Shown: positions 1-8,922 of the stretch, in pieces
Layout: each line of letters opens with the position of its first letter
Numbering within the stretch: position 1 is the stretch's first letter
Assembly (NCBI GenBank): GCA_020252645.1
Contig: JADCCN010000013.1
Location: 62,001 to 126,000 of the forward strand
Direction of reading: 5' to 3'
From: Methylobacterium sp.
Lineage (GTDB): Bacteria > Pseudomonadota > Alphaproteobacteria > Rhizobiales > Beijerinckiaceae
Length of the DNA: 64,000 bases
Position numbers and translations under genes: made by a program
Notes under the pieces: model-generated
What the model was told of the DNA's origin: nothing
What the model saw: only the letters and a program-made list of their open reading frames with translations
The model's database searches: none

Positions 1-548
1 ATCAGAACGGCCGTCGCGGCATAGGGCAACATGCCCTGCGTGCCGGTCACGGTCAGCATCAGCGGGCCGATGGCGAAGCCCAGGGCCAGCGCTGTCGCAT
101 AGGCCCCCATGATGAAGCCGCGCCGCAGCGGGTTGGCTGCCGCGCTGATCCAGTATTCGGAGAGCACGAACAGGGTGCCGATCGAAGCGCCGAGCATGAA
201 GCGGAACACCGCCCAGACCCAGAGATTGGGCAGGGCCCAGAAGGCGAAATGCAGCCCGGCCGCGAGCAGCAGCATGGTTCCCACGAGCCACTTGACGCCG
301 AAGCGCGCGGCGAGGCGCGGCACGAAAGGCACGAACATGAGGTTGCCGACGCCGGCCAGCGTCGCCGTGAGCCCGGCAATGGTCGAGGGCGTGCCCCAGC
401 GCTCCATTTCCAGCGCGAGCAGCGGCCCGGATACGCTGAGTGAAACCCCGACCAGCGTCACGATCGCGACAGCGGAGAGGATCACGCGGAAGCGTTCGGC
501 GGCATTCGGGTCCGTTTCCGGGGCAGGCTGGCTGGCGGGTTTTGTCAT
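1..548 (-). CDS. MFS transporter, N-terminal part (runs off the left edge)
   Basis: Reading leftward from the ATG at 548, the frame stays open to base 1, giving about 182 residues. They start MTKPASQPAPETDP and then form hydrophobic segments with short loops. The stretch FVPRLAARFGVKW resembles the cytoplasmic loop 2-3 motif of the major facilitator superfamily, and FRFMLGASIGTLF looks like the fourth membrane segment. The gene should encode an inner-membrane secondary transporter (drug or metabolite, substrate unknown). The C-terminal half lies outside the window. Its start codon overlaps, in CATG, a possible ATG of the divergent gene on the other strand, although that gene probably starts at 592. 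Confidence 0.8.
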   Translation of the reverse strand, partial: MTKPASQPAPETDPNAAERFRVILSAVAIVTLVGVSLSVSGPLLALEMERWGTPSTIAGLTATLAGVGNLMFVPFVPRLAARFGVKWLVGTMLLLAAGLHFAFWALPNLWVWAVFRFMLGASIGTLFVLSEYWISAAANPLRRGFIMGAYATALALGFAIGPLMLTVTGTQGMLPYAATAVL

Positions 549-591
549 GCTAGGGTTCTCGCACGATTCGAATGACAGAAAGGCGCAAACT

Positions 592-1137
592 TTGCGCATT
601 CTCCCGGTTCTTCTGGCTCTCCTCTCCGGCATGCTCCCCGCTTTCGCGCAAGGCGGCGGCTTTGCCCTGTTCGGCAACCGCGATTTCGAGATGGATGGGG
701 TGCAGGGCGATGGCGGCAAGATGATGCGCATGCGCTATCTCGCAGAGCGGCGCATCCTGCGCATCGAGGCGCTTGACGGTTCCGGGCAGGTCATGCTGCG
801 GGATCTTGCGAAGGGCGATGTGCTCATCCTGGTGCAGGAGGGGCGGCAGGGCATCTATGGCAGCCGGGGGCGACCGATCATCGGGATGGCCATCGTTCCG
901 GGCGAGGCCACGCGCGAGGTGGCGGGCGAAACCTGCCGCGAAGCCCGCGTGAACGGAGCGACCATCTGCCTCTCGGATGATGGTATTCCGCTCGTGATGG
1001 AGGAGGGGGGCACCCCGATCCGCGCCATCCGCCTCCTGCGGCAGGCGCAGAACCCCGCACTCTTCACGGTGCCGAAGGATGCGAAGATCCAGCCCATGCC
1101 GGGCTCGAGCGCGCCGGTGCCGGGCGCGCCGTTCTAA
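592..1137 (+). CDS. Small exported protein of unknown function
   Basis: The preferred start is TTG at 592, preceded by AGAAAGG at 577-582; it gives 181 residues beginning with a clean signal peptide (MRILPVLLALLSG...AFAQ). An in-frame ATG at 547 would add 15 polar residues before the signal and has no ribosome site. The mature part carries FEMDGVQGDGGKMMRMRY, YLAERRILRIEAL and a Cys pair (GETCREARVNGATICL), and ends in a Pro/Ala/Gly tail. I do not recognise the family. It looks periplasmic or lipid-associated and is monocistronic. A palindromic repeat begins two bases after its stop. Confidence 0.6.
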   Translation: MRILPVLLALLSGMLPAFAQGGGFALFGNRDFEMDGVQGDGGKMMRMRYLAERRILRIEALDGSGQVMLRDLAKGDVLILVQEGRQGIYGSRGRPIIGMAIVPGEATREVAGETCREARVNGATICLSDDGIPLVMEEGGTPIRAIRLLRQAQNPALFTVPKDAKIQPMPGSSAPVPGAPF

Positions 1138-1138
1138 A

Positions 1139-1266
1139 GCATTTTCAAGCGAAGTGGGCACCGGTTCGCGTGAAGAAAATGCGAAAAGGAAAGAAATAAA
1201 GCATTTTCAAGCGAAGCATGTCCCCGCGAAGGCGGGGATGGGCACCGGTTCGCGCAAAGAAAATGC
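1139..1266 (+). repeat. Palindromic repeat locus 1: short unit plus long unit
   Basis: A 44-bp short unit (1139-1182) and a 66-bp long unit (1201-1266) are separated by 18 bp. Each unit starts GCATTTTCAAGCGAA and ends with the near-inverse ending in GAAAATGC. The long unit contains an extra hairpin with arms CCCCGC and GCGGGG. The array lies directly after the stop of the upstream gene, as at 13.6 and 46.9 kb. Confidence 0.85.
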
Positions 1267-1325
1267 TCTGAAATCATGTCGGGCATCGTGGAGCCCGGCC
1301 CGCGCCAGGTTCTTGCGAACCGAAT

Positions 1326-2075
1326 TCAGATCAGGCTCCGCTCCATGCTGCCGCGGCGTTCGCAATAGAAAGGAATCGCGGGTTCGCCTCCCGTGGCGCG
1401 GGCCTCGATCCAGCCCTGCAATTCGCCGAGCATCACGCGGGTAATGACCGGCAGCGGCAGGTCCTTCGTATCGTCGAGCGTGAGCCAGGCGAGTTCGGTC
1501 AATTCGCTGTCGGGCGTGACGATATCCGGAACCTGATGGGCGATCGCGGTGGATTCCACGACGAAAAAGCGCGTATCGAACCTTTTGGGACGGCGCGGCG
1601 GCGTGATGGCGCGGGCGATATAGGTGAGCACCGAGAGATCGGGCAGGTGGCCCGTTGCCGTGAATTCGCCCCATGGGCCGGCGAGGTGCGGAGCATCGCC
1701 GGCCTTGCGGCCGATCACGATGCCGGTTTCCTCGAAAGTCTCGCGGATGGCCGCGAGCGCAAGTCGCCTCATGCGCGAGGGGTTCGCGCCAGGGCTCGCG
1801 AGCATCAGTCGCTGAAGTGTCGCCTCATCCAGCATTCCCGCCACCGGCACACGCGCATCGCCCGTTTCCGAGCGCCCGCCGGGAAACACGAACACATCGG
1901 GCATGAAGCGGTGGTTCTTGTGCCGCCGGCCCATGAGCAGGCGCGGCTCGCGCCCCGTGCGATCGAGAATGATCAGCGTCGCGGCATCCACCGGCCGGCC
2001 GGATTTCCCGGCATGGCGGCGTGCTTCGCGATTGAGAAGCTCCAGGCATTCAGGCGGCGTCGGCAGGCCGGTCAC
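1326..2075 (-). CDS. NUDIX hydrolase
   Basis: 249-residue protein with the NUDIX helix signature RETFEETGI preceded by a Gly-Gly region (VFVFPGGRSE). NUDIX enzymes cleave nucleoside diphosphates linked to another moiety, with Mg2+ bound by the Glu residues of this helix; the substrate is unknown. The GTG at 2075 is chosen because it lies just after the DUF983 stop (2081) and is preceded by AAAGGG. An upstream ATG at 2147 would overlap DUF983 by 67 bases. The gene is the last of the leftward rnr-DUF983-NUDIX group, an order common in Hyphomicrobiales, so it is likely cotranscribed with RNase R. Confidence 0.85.
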   Translation of the reverse strand: MTGLPTPPECLELLNREARRHAGKSGRPVDAATLIILDRTGREPRLLMGRRHKNHRFMPDVFVFPGGRSETGDARVPVAGMLDEATLQRLMLASPGANPSRMRRLALAAIRETFEETGIVIGRKAGDAPHLAGPWGEFTATGHLPDLSVLTYIARAITPPRRPKRFDTRFFVVESTAIAHQVPDIVTPDSELTELAWLTLDDTKDLPLPVITRVMLGELQGWIEARATGGEPAIPFYCERRGSMERSLI

Positions 2076-2080
2076 GGCGG

Positions 2081-2518
2081 TCAGCCCTTTGCCGGTAGGT
2101 CGTGGATATCGCCGGCGGTGTCGAAGCCATGCAGGCGCAAGGCCCATTGATAGGCGATGGTCGCGCCCTTCACGGGCTGGATCAGCGCCATCGTGAGAGC
2201 GGTCGTCAGCGAAAGCCAGATGACCATATGCATCCAGTCCGGCCAGTTCGTGCTGCGTTCGAACACCAGGAACAAGGGCACGATGATATGCCCGACAATC
2301 ATGATGGTGATGTAGGGCGGGAGGTCATCCGCGCGATGGCCGGAGAATTCCGCGCCGCACGCCTCGCATTCCAGCTTCACCTTCAGGAATTTTCCGAAAA
2401 GCCTGCCTTCGCCGCAAGCGGGGCAGCGGCAACGAAAACCGCGGCCGATCGACTGTTTCCAGTCGCGCGGGGCCTCGTTCGGGGTGGCGTTCGCACGGTC
2501 GTTCCAGTCGCTCATCAT
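2081..2518 (-). CDS. DUF983 family membrane protein
   Basis: 145 residues. The N-terminal third holds a zinc-ribbon-like pair of Cys knuckles (CRCPACGEG and LECEACGAEF). Two hydrophobic segments follow (ITIMIVGHIIVPLFLVF and MVIWLSLTTALTMALI). This matches the DUF983 family, whose role is not established. The ATG at 2518 overlaps the rnr stop as ATGA, indicating translational coupling to RNase R. The family often sits next to rnr in alphaproteobacteria; this suggests linkage but not function. Confidence 0.85.
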   Translation of the reverse strand: MMSDWNDRANATPNEAPRDWKQSIGRGFRCRCPACGEGRLFGKFLKVKLECEACGAEFSGHRADDLPPYITIMIVGHIIVPLFLVFERSTNWPDWMHMVIWLSLTTALTMALIQPVKGATIAYQWALRLHGFDTAGDIHDLPAKG

Positions 2519-4857
2519 TCGTCCTCGAAGCGGAAATCACCGCCGCCGCGCGGTTCGCCGCGCCCGCGGCCTTCATCACGGCGCGTATGGCGGCGGGCTT
2601 GCCGCCGCTCGCGCGGATCATCGCGTGGGCGCAGGCGCGAACGGCCGCGGCTCACTTTCACATAGCGCCCTTCGCTCAGCATTTCAAAGCGCAGCGCCCC
2701 CGCAAATGGGAGGGCCTCGACGAGCCGCACCTTGACCGGGTCCCCGAGGCGGAAACTCTCGCCCGTCCGCTGGCCGACGAGCGCATGGGCGGCCTCGTCA
2801 TGGATGAATCGCTCCTCCCCGAGTGTGGAAATCGGAACGAGGCCATCGGCCCCCGTGCGATCCAGCCGGATGAACAATCCGGCGCGGGTCACCCCCGTCA
2901 CCCGGCCGGAGAAGCTCGCGCCGACCTGTTCGGCCAGGAACTGCGCGATGAGCCGATCCGCCGTCTCGCGCTCTGCCGCCATGGCGCGGCGTTCGCAGGC
3001 CGAGATGTCCTCGCCGAGCTTCCTCATCGCATCCGGCGTGGTGTCCGGCAGGCCATCATCGCCGAAGGCATGCGCGCGGATCAGCCCGCGATGCACGATG
3101 AGATCGGAATAGCGGCGGATGGGCGAGGTGAAATGCGCGTAGCGGCGCAGGTTCAGCCCGAAATGGCCGATATTCTCCGGCGCATATTCCGCCTGCGCCT
3201 GGCTGCGCAGAATGATCTCGTTGGTCAGAACCTCGTTCGGGCTGTCCTTTACCCGCGCGAGAATACGGTTGAAAAGGGTCGGCCGTACCGCGCCCTGCTT
3301 CGGCAGGGTGATGCCGACCGTATCGAGAAAGTCGCGCAAGCCCTGCATCTTCTCGAGGCTCGGCGCATCATGCACGCGGTAGAGCAGGGGAATGCGCGCT
3401 TTCTCCAGCGTTTCTGCTGCGCAAACATTCGCGAGGATCATGAATTCCTCGATCAGCCGATGCGCGTCGAGACGCTCGGGAATGATCACATCCGTCACGA
3501 GGCCCTGTTGATCCAGCACGAGCTTGCGCTCGGGCAGATCGAGATCGAGCGGCTCGCGGGCATCACGGGCGGCCTTGAGCACGGCATAGGCACCGTAAAG
3601 CGGCTTCAGCACGGGTTCGAGCAGCGGGCCGGTTGTGTCATCCGGCCGGCCATCGATGGCCGATTGCGCCTGCGGATAGGCGATCTTCGCGGCGGAACGC
3701 ATCAGCACGCGATGGAAGGAATGGGCGCGGCGCATGCCATGCCTGTCCACCACCACCCGCAATCCCATGGCCGCGCGGTTCACGTCGGGCTTCAGCGAAC
3801 AGAGGTTGTTCGAGATGCGCTCCGGCAGCATCGGCACGACTCGATCCGGGAAATAGACAGAATTCCCCCGCAACCGCGCCTCGCGATCGAGCACCGAGCC
3901 GGGACGGACATAGGCGGCGACATCCGCAATCGCGATATGCAGGATGAAGCCGCCGGGGTTTTCCGGGTCCGGGTCAGCCTCGGCATGCACCGCGTCGTCA
4001 TGGTCCTTCGCATCCGCCGGATCGATGGTGATGAGCGGAATGGCGCGCCAATCCGCGCGTCCCTCGAGCGTGGGCTCTTGCGCCGCCTCGGCTTCCTTCA
4101 GCGCCGCTTCGGAGAAGACATAGGGGATTTCATGGTTATGGATGGCGATGAGGCTCACCGCCCGCTCGCTCTTCAGCGATCCGAGCCGCTCGCGGATCTT
4201 CCCGCCGGCGAGGCCGGGGCCCGGCTGGTCATGCATGTCGACCGTGACGAGATCGCCATCCTTCGCCTGATGGTCGGTTGTGTGGATACGCACCTCGCGG
4301 CCCTGGCCCTTGCGATCGACCGGCACGACGCGGCCCGTGCCATCCGCCGCCACGCGGAACACGCCGAGCATGCGTTTTGCGGGCCGCGAGAGCATCTTGA
4401 GGATGCGGCCTTCATAGGCCGGGCCATCCTCCTCGTCGGTGGGCTCGATCTTCATCAGCACCCGGTCGCCGGGTCCCGGCGGGGGCGGGGCATCGCGCCC
4501 GCCGCGCTTCGGCAGGATGACGACGATGCGCGGCGCCTCGCCGCGCGCCTCGTTCCAGTCCACCGGGATCGCGAGCAATTCCCCATCCGGATCACGGCCG
4601 ATCACCTCGCCCACCAGCACGGGTCCGAGCTGGCCCTGCGCGATGAGGCGGCGCTGGCGCTTCTCCAGCAGGCCCTCGGCCTGCATGTCCTTCAGCATTC
4701 TCTTGAGCGTCACGCGCTCCGAGGCGTTGAGGTGGAAATGCCTTGCGATTTCGTTCTTGCCGGCGCGATCCGGTGCATTCGCGAGAAAGGCGAGGATGTC
4801 CTCGCGCGTTGGGACGGCATGCGCCTGGCTGGTCTTGGGTCGGCGGGTCATCGGCAC
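2515..4857 (-). CDS. rnr: Ribonuclease R
   Basis: 780 residues. The N-terminus is a winged-helix region (TREDILAFLANAPDRAGKNE), followed by cold-shock OB folds and the RNB catalytic domain with the aspartate cluster IDPADAKDHDDAVHAE. A C-terminal S1 domain (GRVTGVTRAGLFIRLD) is followed by a short Arg-rich tail ending in FRFEDE. RNase R is a 3'-to-5' processive exoribonuclease that degrades structured RNA and defective transcripts in the cytoplasm. Length and domain order are as expected for the family. A second Met is at residue 3, so the start could shift by two codons. It leads the operon with DUF983 and the NUDIX gene. Confidence 0.95.
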   Translation of the reverse strand: MPMTRRPKTSQAHAVPTREDILAFLANAPDRAGKNEIARHFHLNASERVTLKRMLKDMQAEGLLEKRQRRLIAQGQLGPVLVGEVIGRDPDGELLAIPVDWNEARGEAPRIVVILPKRGGRDAPPPPGPGDRVLMKIEPTDEEDGPAYEGRILKMLSRPAKRMLGVFRVAADGTGRVVPVDRKGQGREVRIHTTDHQAKDGDLVTVDMHDQPGPGLAGGKIRERLGSLKSERAVSLIAIHNHEIPYVFSEAALKEAEAAQEPTLEGRADWRAIPLITIDPADAKDHDDAVHAEADPDPENPGGFILHIAIADVAAYVRPGSVLDREARLRGNSVYFPDRVVPMLPERISNNLCSLKPDVNRAAMGLRVVVDRHGMRRAHSFHRVLMRSAAKIAYPQAQSAIDGRPDDTTGPLLEPVLKPLYGAYAVLKAARDAREPLDLDLPERKLVLDQQGLVTDVIIPERLDAHRLIEEFMILANVCAAETLEKARIPLLYRVHDAPSLEKMQGLRDFLDTVGITLPKQGAVRPTLFNRILARVKDSPNEVLTNEIILRSQAQAEYAPENIGHFGLNLRRYAHFTSPIRRYSDLIVHRGLIRAHAFGDDGLPDTTPDAMRKLGEDISACERRAMAAERETADRLIAQFLAEQVGASFSGRVTGVTRAGLFIRLDRTGADGLVPISTLGEERFIHDEAAHALVGQRTGESFRLGDPVKVRLVEALPFAGALRFEMLSEGRYVKVSRGRSRLRPRDDPRERRQARRHTRRDEGRGRGEPRGGGDFRFEDE

Positions 4858-4909
4858 CCTTGTGGCATGAGGCTTGAGACGCGCAAAGCCTGAAAAACGC
4901 TTCGCCGGA

Positions 4910-5632
4910 TCACAGCAGCATGAGCAGGAGCGGCGCGAGCAAGGCCGTCACCAGGCCGTTGAGCCCCATGGCGAGGGCGGCATGGGCGCCGGCCTTCTCG
5001 TTCACCTGCAAGGCCCGCGCCGTGCCGATTCCATGCGCCGCGAGGCCGGCCGCGAAGCCGCGCGCGGCGTAATCCCGGACGCGGATCAGGTTCATCAGCG
5101 GTGTGATGAGGATCGCGCCGAGGATGCCGGTGGCGATGACCAAGACGGCCGTGAGCGGCGGCGTGCCGCCCAGCTGCTCGGAAATGCCCATGGCAATCGC
5201 CGCCGTGACGCTTTTCGGCGCGATGGAGGCGACCGTTCCGGCGGAAAGGCCCAGAGCCTTCGCGAGCCCCGCCGCGCTGATGACGCCGACGCCCGCGCCA
5301 ATCACCATCGCGCCGAGGATCGCCCGCCATTGCCGGCGGATCAGCGCGCGATGGCGGATGATCGGCAGCGCCAGCGCCACGGTCGCGGGGCCGAGCAGCA
5401 CATGCACGAAGCGCGCGCCCTCGAAATAGCGGACATGCGGCGTGCCGGTTGCGATGAGCACCGTTCCCACGATCAGCACCGCGATCAGCACCGGGTTCGC
5501 GACCGGATGCCGCCTCGTCGCCTGCGAGATGCGATCGCCCGCGAGATAGGCCAGCACCGTGAGCACCAGGAAGAAGAGCGGCTGCTCGGCGAGGTAGATC
5601 CAGAACTGGGAGGGATCGGAGAGGTTCCGCAT
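4910..5632 (-). CDS. lrgB: LrgB family membrane protein
   Basis: 240 residues of almost continuous hydrophobic segments, with the family-typical stretch SIAPKSVTAAIAMGISEQLG and the end ARGFAAGLAAHGIGTARAL. LrgB/CidB proteins work with LrgA/CidA as a two-component inner-membrane pair linked to murein hydrolase control or to export of small metabolites; the exact role here is unknown. The ATG at 5632 overlaps the lrgA stop by one base (TGATG), so the two are translationally coupled. No lytSR-like regulator is nearby. Confidence 0.88.
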   Translation of the reverse strand: MRNLSDPSQFWIYLAEQPLFFLVLTVLAYLAGDRISQATRRHPVANPVLIAVLIVGTVLIATGTPHVRYFEGARFVHVLLGPATVALALPIIRHRALIRRQWRAILGAMVIGAGVGVISAAGLAKALGLSAGTVASIAPKSVTAAIAMGISEQLGGTPPLTAVLVIATGILGAILITPLMNLIRVRDYAARGFAAGLAAHGIGTARALQVNEKAGAHAALAMGLNGLVTALLAPLLLMLL

Positions 5633-5976
5633 CACTCGTCCTCCGGCTTCGCGAGCGCCCGGAAGACCAGGGCCGTGACGATCATCGTCAGCGCTGTTGA
5701 AACGACGAGCACCACGATGAGCCGCGCGCCCTCGGCCAGCAGGCGATCGCCGAACGCGATCAGGCCCACGCCGGCCGGCACGAAAAGCAGCGAAAGGTGC
5801 TTCAGCAGCGCTTCGCCCGCCTGCTCGATGCGCTCGGGGATGCCGCCGCGCCAGAGCGCATAAGCGGCGAGCAGGCCAAGCCCGATCACCGGGCCGGGAA
5901 TGGGCAGGCGCGTGAGCCCGGCAATCACCTCGCCGGCGAGTTGCAGGACGATCAGCGCGGCAAAGCCTTCGAGCAT
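5632..5976 (-). CDS. lrgA: LrgA/CidA family holin-like protein
   Basis: 114 residues with four predicted membrane segments and the family motif LPIPGPVIGLGLL near residues 23-35, followed by SLLFVPAGVGLIAF. CidA/LrgA proteins are holin-like small membrane proteins. It is the first gene of a two-gene leftward operon with lrgB. The 137-base gap to the topA stop at 6114 presumably contains the promoter, but I cannot pick one with confidence. Confidence 0.9.
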   Translation of the reverse strand: MLEGFAALIVLQLAGEVIAGLTRLPIPGPVIGLGLLAAYALWRGGIPERIEQAGEALLKHLSLLFVPAGVGLIAFGDRLLAEGARLIVVLVVSTALTMIVTALVFRALAKPEDE

Positions 5977-6113
5977 GAGCGAATCCCCCCTCGGGCAAAG
6001 GGTAGCCGGGAGGGATGGCCTGCGCCAACGTCATGGCCCGACCTGTTCTGCCCATCCACGTCTTTATCGGGGGGGAAGTCGGGAATGCCCGGGCCCGGGC
6101 AAGACGACAGGCG

Positions 6114-8744
6114 TCAGCCCTTCCTGGCCTTGGCCGGAGCCTTTTTCGCAGCGGTTTTCGCCGGCGTTTTCCGGGCCGGCGCCTTGCCGCGCTGGGGCTT
6201 GGCGCCGCCTGTCGCCTCGATGCGCGCGGCGAGGAGGCCGAGCGCGCCCTCGAGGGTGAGTTCGTCCTTGTTCGCGCCCTTGGGGATGGTCGCGTTGACC
6301 GTGCCCCATTTCACGTAAGCGCCATAGCGGCCATCGAGCAGCGTGACATCGCCGCCATCGGGATGCGCGCCCAGCACCTTGCCGGCCGGCGCACCGCCGC
6401 CCGCCGCACGGCCGAAGCGCCTGGCGCCGCCCGCTTCCTTCGTGGCGATGAGGTCGATCGCGCGGTTCATGCCCACCGTGAAGACATCATCGGCCGCATC
6501 GAGATTGGCGTAGGTCTTCCCGCGCTGCACGTAAGGACCGTATTTGCCGATGCCCGCGAGAATGGGATCGCCGGTCGTTGGGTCCTTGCCCACCTCGCGC
6601 GGCAGGGAAAGCAGCGCCAGCGCCTGTTCCAGCGTGAGGGATTTCAGCGTCATGCCCTTGGCGAGCGAGGCGCGCTTCGGCTTCTCGCCCTCGCCGAGCT
6701 GGATGAACGGCCCGAAACGGCCCTCGCGCGCGGTGACCTCGAGGCCCGTCTCCGGGTCCTGCCCGAGCACGCGGTTGCCGTTGTCATCCGTGCCTTCAGC
6801 ACTGCCCTCCTCGCCGCCGGCCATGGAGAAGGGGCGGGTGAAGCGGCATTCCGGGTAGTTCGAGCAGCCGATGAAGGGCCCCAGCTTGCCGAGCTTCAGG
6901 GAAAGCTGGCCGGCACCGCATTTCGGGCAGGCGCGCGGATTGGTGCCATCGCCCTTGTCGCGGAAGATCGCCGGGCCGAGATGGTCGTTGAGGCCGTCGA
7001 GCACTTCGGTGGTGCGGCGCTCCTTGGCGCTTTCGATCGCGGCCTTGAAATCCTTCCAGAAGTCGCGGAGCACCTGGCGCCAGTCGACTTCTGCGTTGGA
7101 GATGCGGTCGAGATCGTTCTCGAGATCGGCGGTGAAGCCGAATTCGACGTAGCGCGCGAAGAAGCTCTCGAGGAAGGCCGTGACGATGCGGCCCTTGTCT
7201 TCCGGCACGAGGCGCTTCTTGTCGATCTTGACATATTCGCGATCACGCAGAGTGGCGAGCGTCGCGGCATAGGTCGAGGGGCGGCCGATGCCCAGTTCCT
7301 CCATCCGCTTGATGAGTGTCGCCTCGGTGAAGCGCGGCGGCGGCTCGGTGAAGTGCTGGGTCGCCGCGATGGCCTTCCTCGAGACTGCATCACCGGCCTT
7401 CATGGCCGGCAGGCGCTTCGAATCCTCATCCTCGGCGTCTTCGTCGGTCTCCTGGTAGAGCGCGAGGAAGCCATCGAAGAGCACGACCTGGCCGGTCGCG
7501 CGCAGGTCGAGCTTGCGGGCACCGGCTTCGGCGAGGAGATCGACCGTGGTGCGCTCAAGCCGCGCGCTCTCCATCTGGCTCGCGAGCGTGCGCTTCCAGA
7601 TGAGTTCGTAGAGCCGGTATTCGTCGCCCGAGAGATAGGCCTTCATGGCCGCCGGCACCCGGAAGATATCCGTGGGGCGAATGGCCTCGTGGGCTTCCTG
7701 GGCGTTCTTCGCCTTGGTGGAATAGGCGCGCGGCACGCCGGGCAGGTATTCCGCCGCGAATTCGCGCCCGATGAAGCGGCGCAAGGCGGCCACCGCCTCC
7801 GGGGCCATGTCCACGCCATCGGTTCGCATATAGGTGATGAGGCCGGTCGTCTCGCCGCCGATCTCCACGCCCTCATAGAGTTTCTGCGCAAGACGCATGG
7901 TGATGGCCGGCGCGAAGCCGAGCTTGCGCGAGGCTTCCATCTGCAGCGTCGAGGTCGTGAAGGGCGGATAAGGGTGGCGCTTTGCGGGCTTGGCTTCCAC
8001 GGATTGCACCGTGAAGCGCGCCACATCGAGCGCCGCCTTGAAGGCCTCGGCTTCGGCCTTCGTGCCGACATCGAGCCGGGTGATCTTCTTGCCATCCGCG
8101 CCGACGAGCCGCGCCTCGAAGGCCTCGCCCCGCGCGCTAAGAAGCGTCGCCACCAGCGACCAGTATTCCCGCGTGATGAAGCGTTCGATCTCCTCCTCGC
8201 GATCACAGACGAGGCGCAAGGCGACCGATTGCACCCGACCCGCCGAACGCGCACCGGGCAGTTTCCGCCAGAGCACGGGTGAAAGCTGGAAGCCCACGAG
8301 GTAATCCAGCGCGCGGCGCGCGAGATAGGCATCGACCAAAGCCTGGTCGATCTCGCGCGGGTTCGCCATGGCATGGGCCACGGCATCCTTGGTGATGGCG
8401 TTGAAGGTGACGCGCTCCACCGGCTTGCCCTTGAGCACGCGGCGCGATTTCAGCGCTTCGAGAATGTGCCACGAGATGGCCTCTCCCTCCCGATCCGGGT
8501 CGGTCGCGAGAATGAGGCTGTCCGCATCCTTCACGGCGGCGGCGATGGCGGAGATCTGCTTCGATCCCCGGCCATCCAGCTCCCAGAGCATGGCGAAATC
8601 CGCATCGGGATCGACCGAGCCATCCTTGGGCGGCAGGTCGCGCACATGGCCATACGAGGCGATCACCTCGTAGCCGCGTCCCAGATATTTGTGGATCGTC
8701 TTCGCCTTGGCCGGCGATTCAACGACGACGACTTTATGTTCCAT
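6114..8744 (-). CDS. topA: DNA topoisomerase I
   Basis: 876 residues. The Toprim domain starts at once (VVVESPAKAKTIHKYLG), the active-site tyrosine lies in GLITYMRTDGVD, and a C-terminal four-Cys zinc motif (CPKCG ... GCSNYPECRF) is followed by repeated topoisomerase C-terminal modules and a Lys/Ala tail (KTPAKTAAKKAPAKARKG) that should bind DNA. The enzyme relaxes negative supercoils through a covalent 5'-phosphotyrosine. The ATG at 8744 is preferred over the GTG one codon earlier. In many relatives topA follows dprA on the same strand; here it points away from the pyrB-dprA group. Confidence 0.96.
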   Translation of the reverse strand: MEHKVVVVESPAKAKTIHKYLGRGYEVIASYGHVRDLPPKDGSVDPDADFAMLWELDGRGSKQISAIAAAVKDADSLILATDPDREGEAISWHILEALKSRRVLKGKPVERVTFNAITKDAVAHAMANPREIDQALVDAYLARRALDYLVGFQLSPVLWRKLPGARSAGRVQSVALRLVCDREEEIERFITREYWSLVATLLSARGEAFEARLVGADGKKITRLDVGTKAEAEAFKAALDVARFTVQSVEAKPAKRHPYPPFTTSTLQMEASRKLGFAPAITMRLAQKLYEGVEIGGETTGLITYMRTDGVDMAPEAVAALRRFIGREFAAEYLPGVPRAYSTKAKNAQEAHEAIRPTDIFRVPAAMKAYLSGDEYRLYELIWKRTLASQMESARLERTTVDLLAEAGARKLDLRATGQVVLFDGFLALYQETDEDAEDEDSKRLPAMKAGDAVSRKAIAATQHFTEPPPRFTEATLIKRMEELGIGRPSTYAATLATLRDREYVKIDKKRLVPEDKGRIVTAFLESFFARYVEFGFTADLENDLDRISNAEVDWRQVLRDFWKDFKAAIESAKERRTTEVLDGLNDHLGPAIFRDKGDGTNPRACPKCGAGQLSLKLGKLGPFIGCSNYPECRFTRPFSMAGGEEGSAEGTDDNGNRVLGQDPETGLEVTAREGRFGPFIQLGEGEKPKRASLAKGMTLKSLTLEQALALLSLPREVGKDPTTGDPILAGIGKYGPYVQRGKTYANLDAADDVFTVGMNRAIDLIATKEAGGARRFGRAAGGGAPAGKVLGAHPDGGDVTLLDGRYGAYVKWGTVNATIPKGANKDELTLEGALGLLAARIEATGGAKPQRGKAPARKTPAKTAAKKAPAKARKG

Positions 8745-8922
8745 CACGCCCCATCCGATCGGCCCGGAGACATGAAGAGGCGCGGGGGGTTTGTCAAATG
8801 GCCTTCACGTATCATGGAGCGGAAAAGGGGCCATCCCCGAGCCCGACATGCATTTCTCCGGGGGATAGTCCGCCCTCTCTCTTGCCCTGTGGCATCGCGT
8901 GGCCTAACGCCTCGAAACTGCG

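Noticed and set aside
546-549. Divergent genes sharing start codons in CATG
   Set aside because: The rightward gene has a better start (TTG 592 with a ribosome site and signal peptide), so the shared CATG is probably coincidental.
1207-1674. Open frames reading VPAKAGMGTGSREENA or its antisense SSREPMPIPAFAGTCFA
   Set aside because: These peptides are translations of the palindromic long unit and recur wherever it occurs; they are not conserved proteins.
2587-4893. Plus-strand open frame of about 770 codons
   Set aside because: It is antisense to rnr, whose RNB and S1 motifs are clear. Similar shadows lie over topA, glnA and the helicase and were also dropped.
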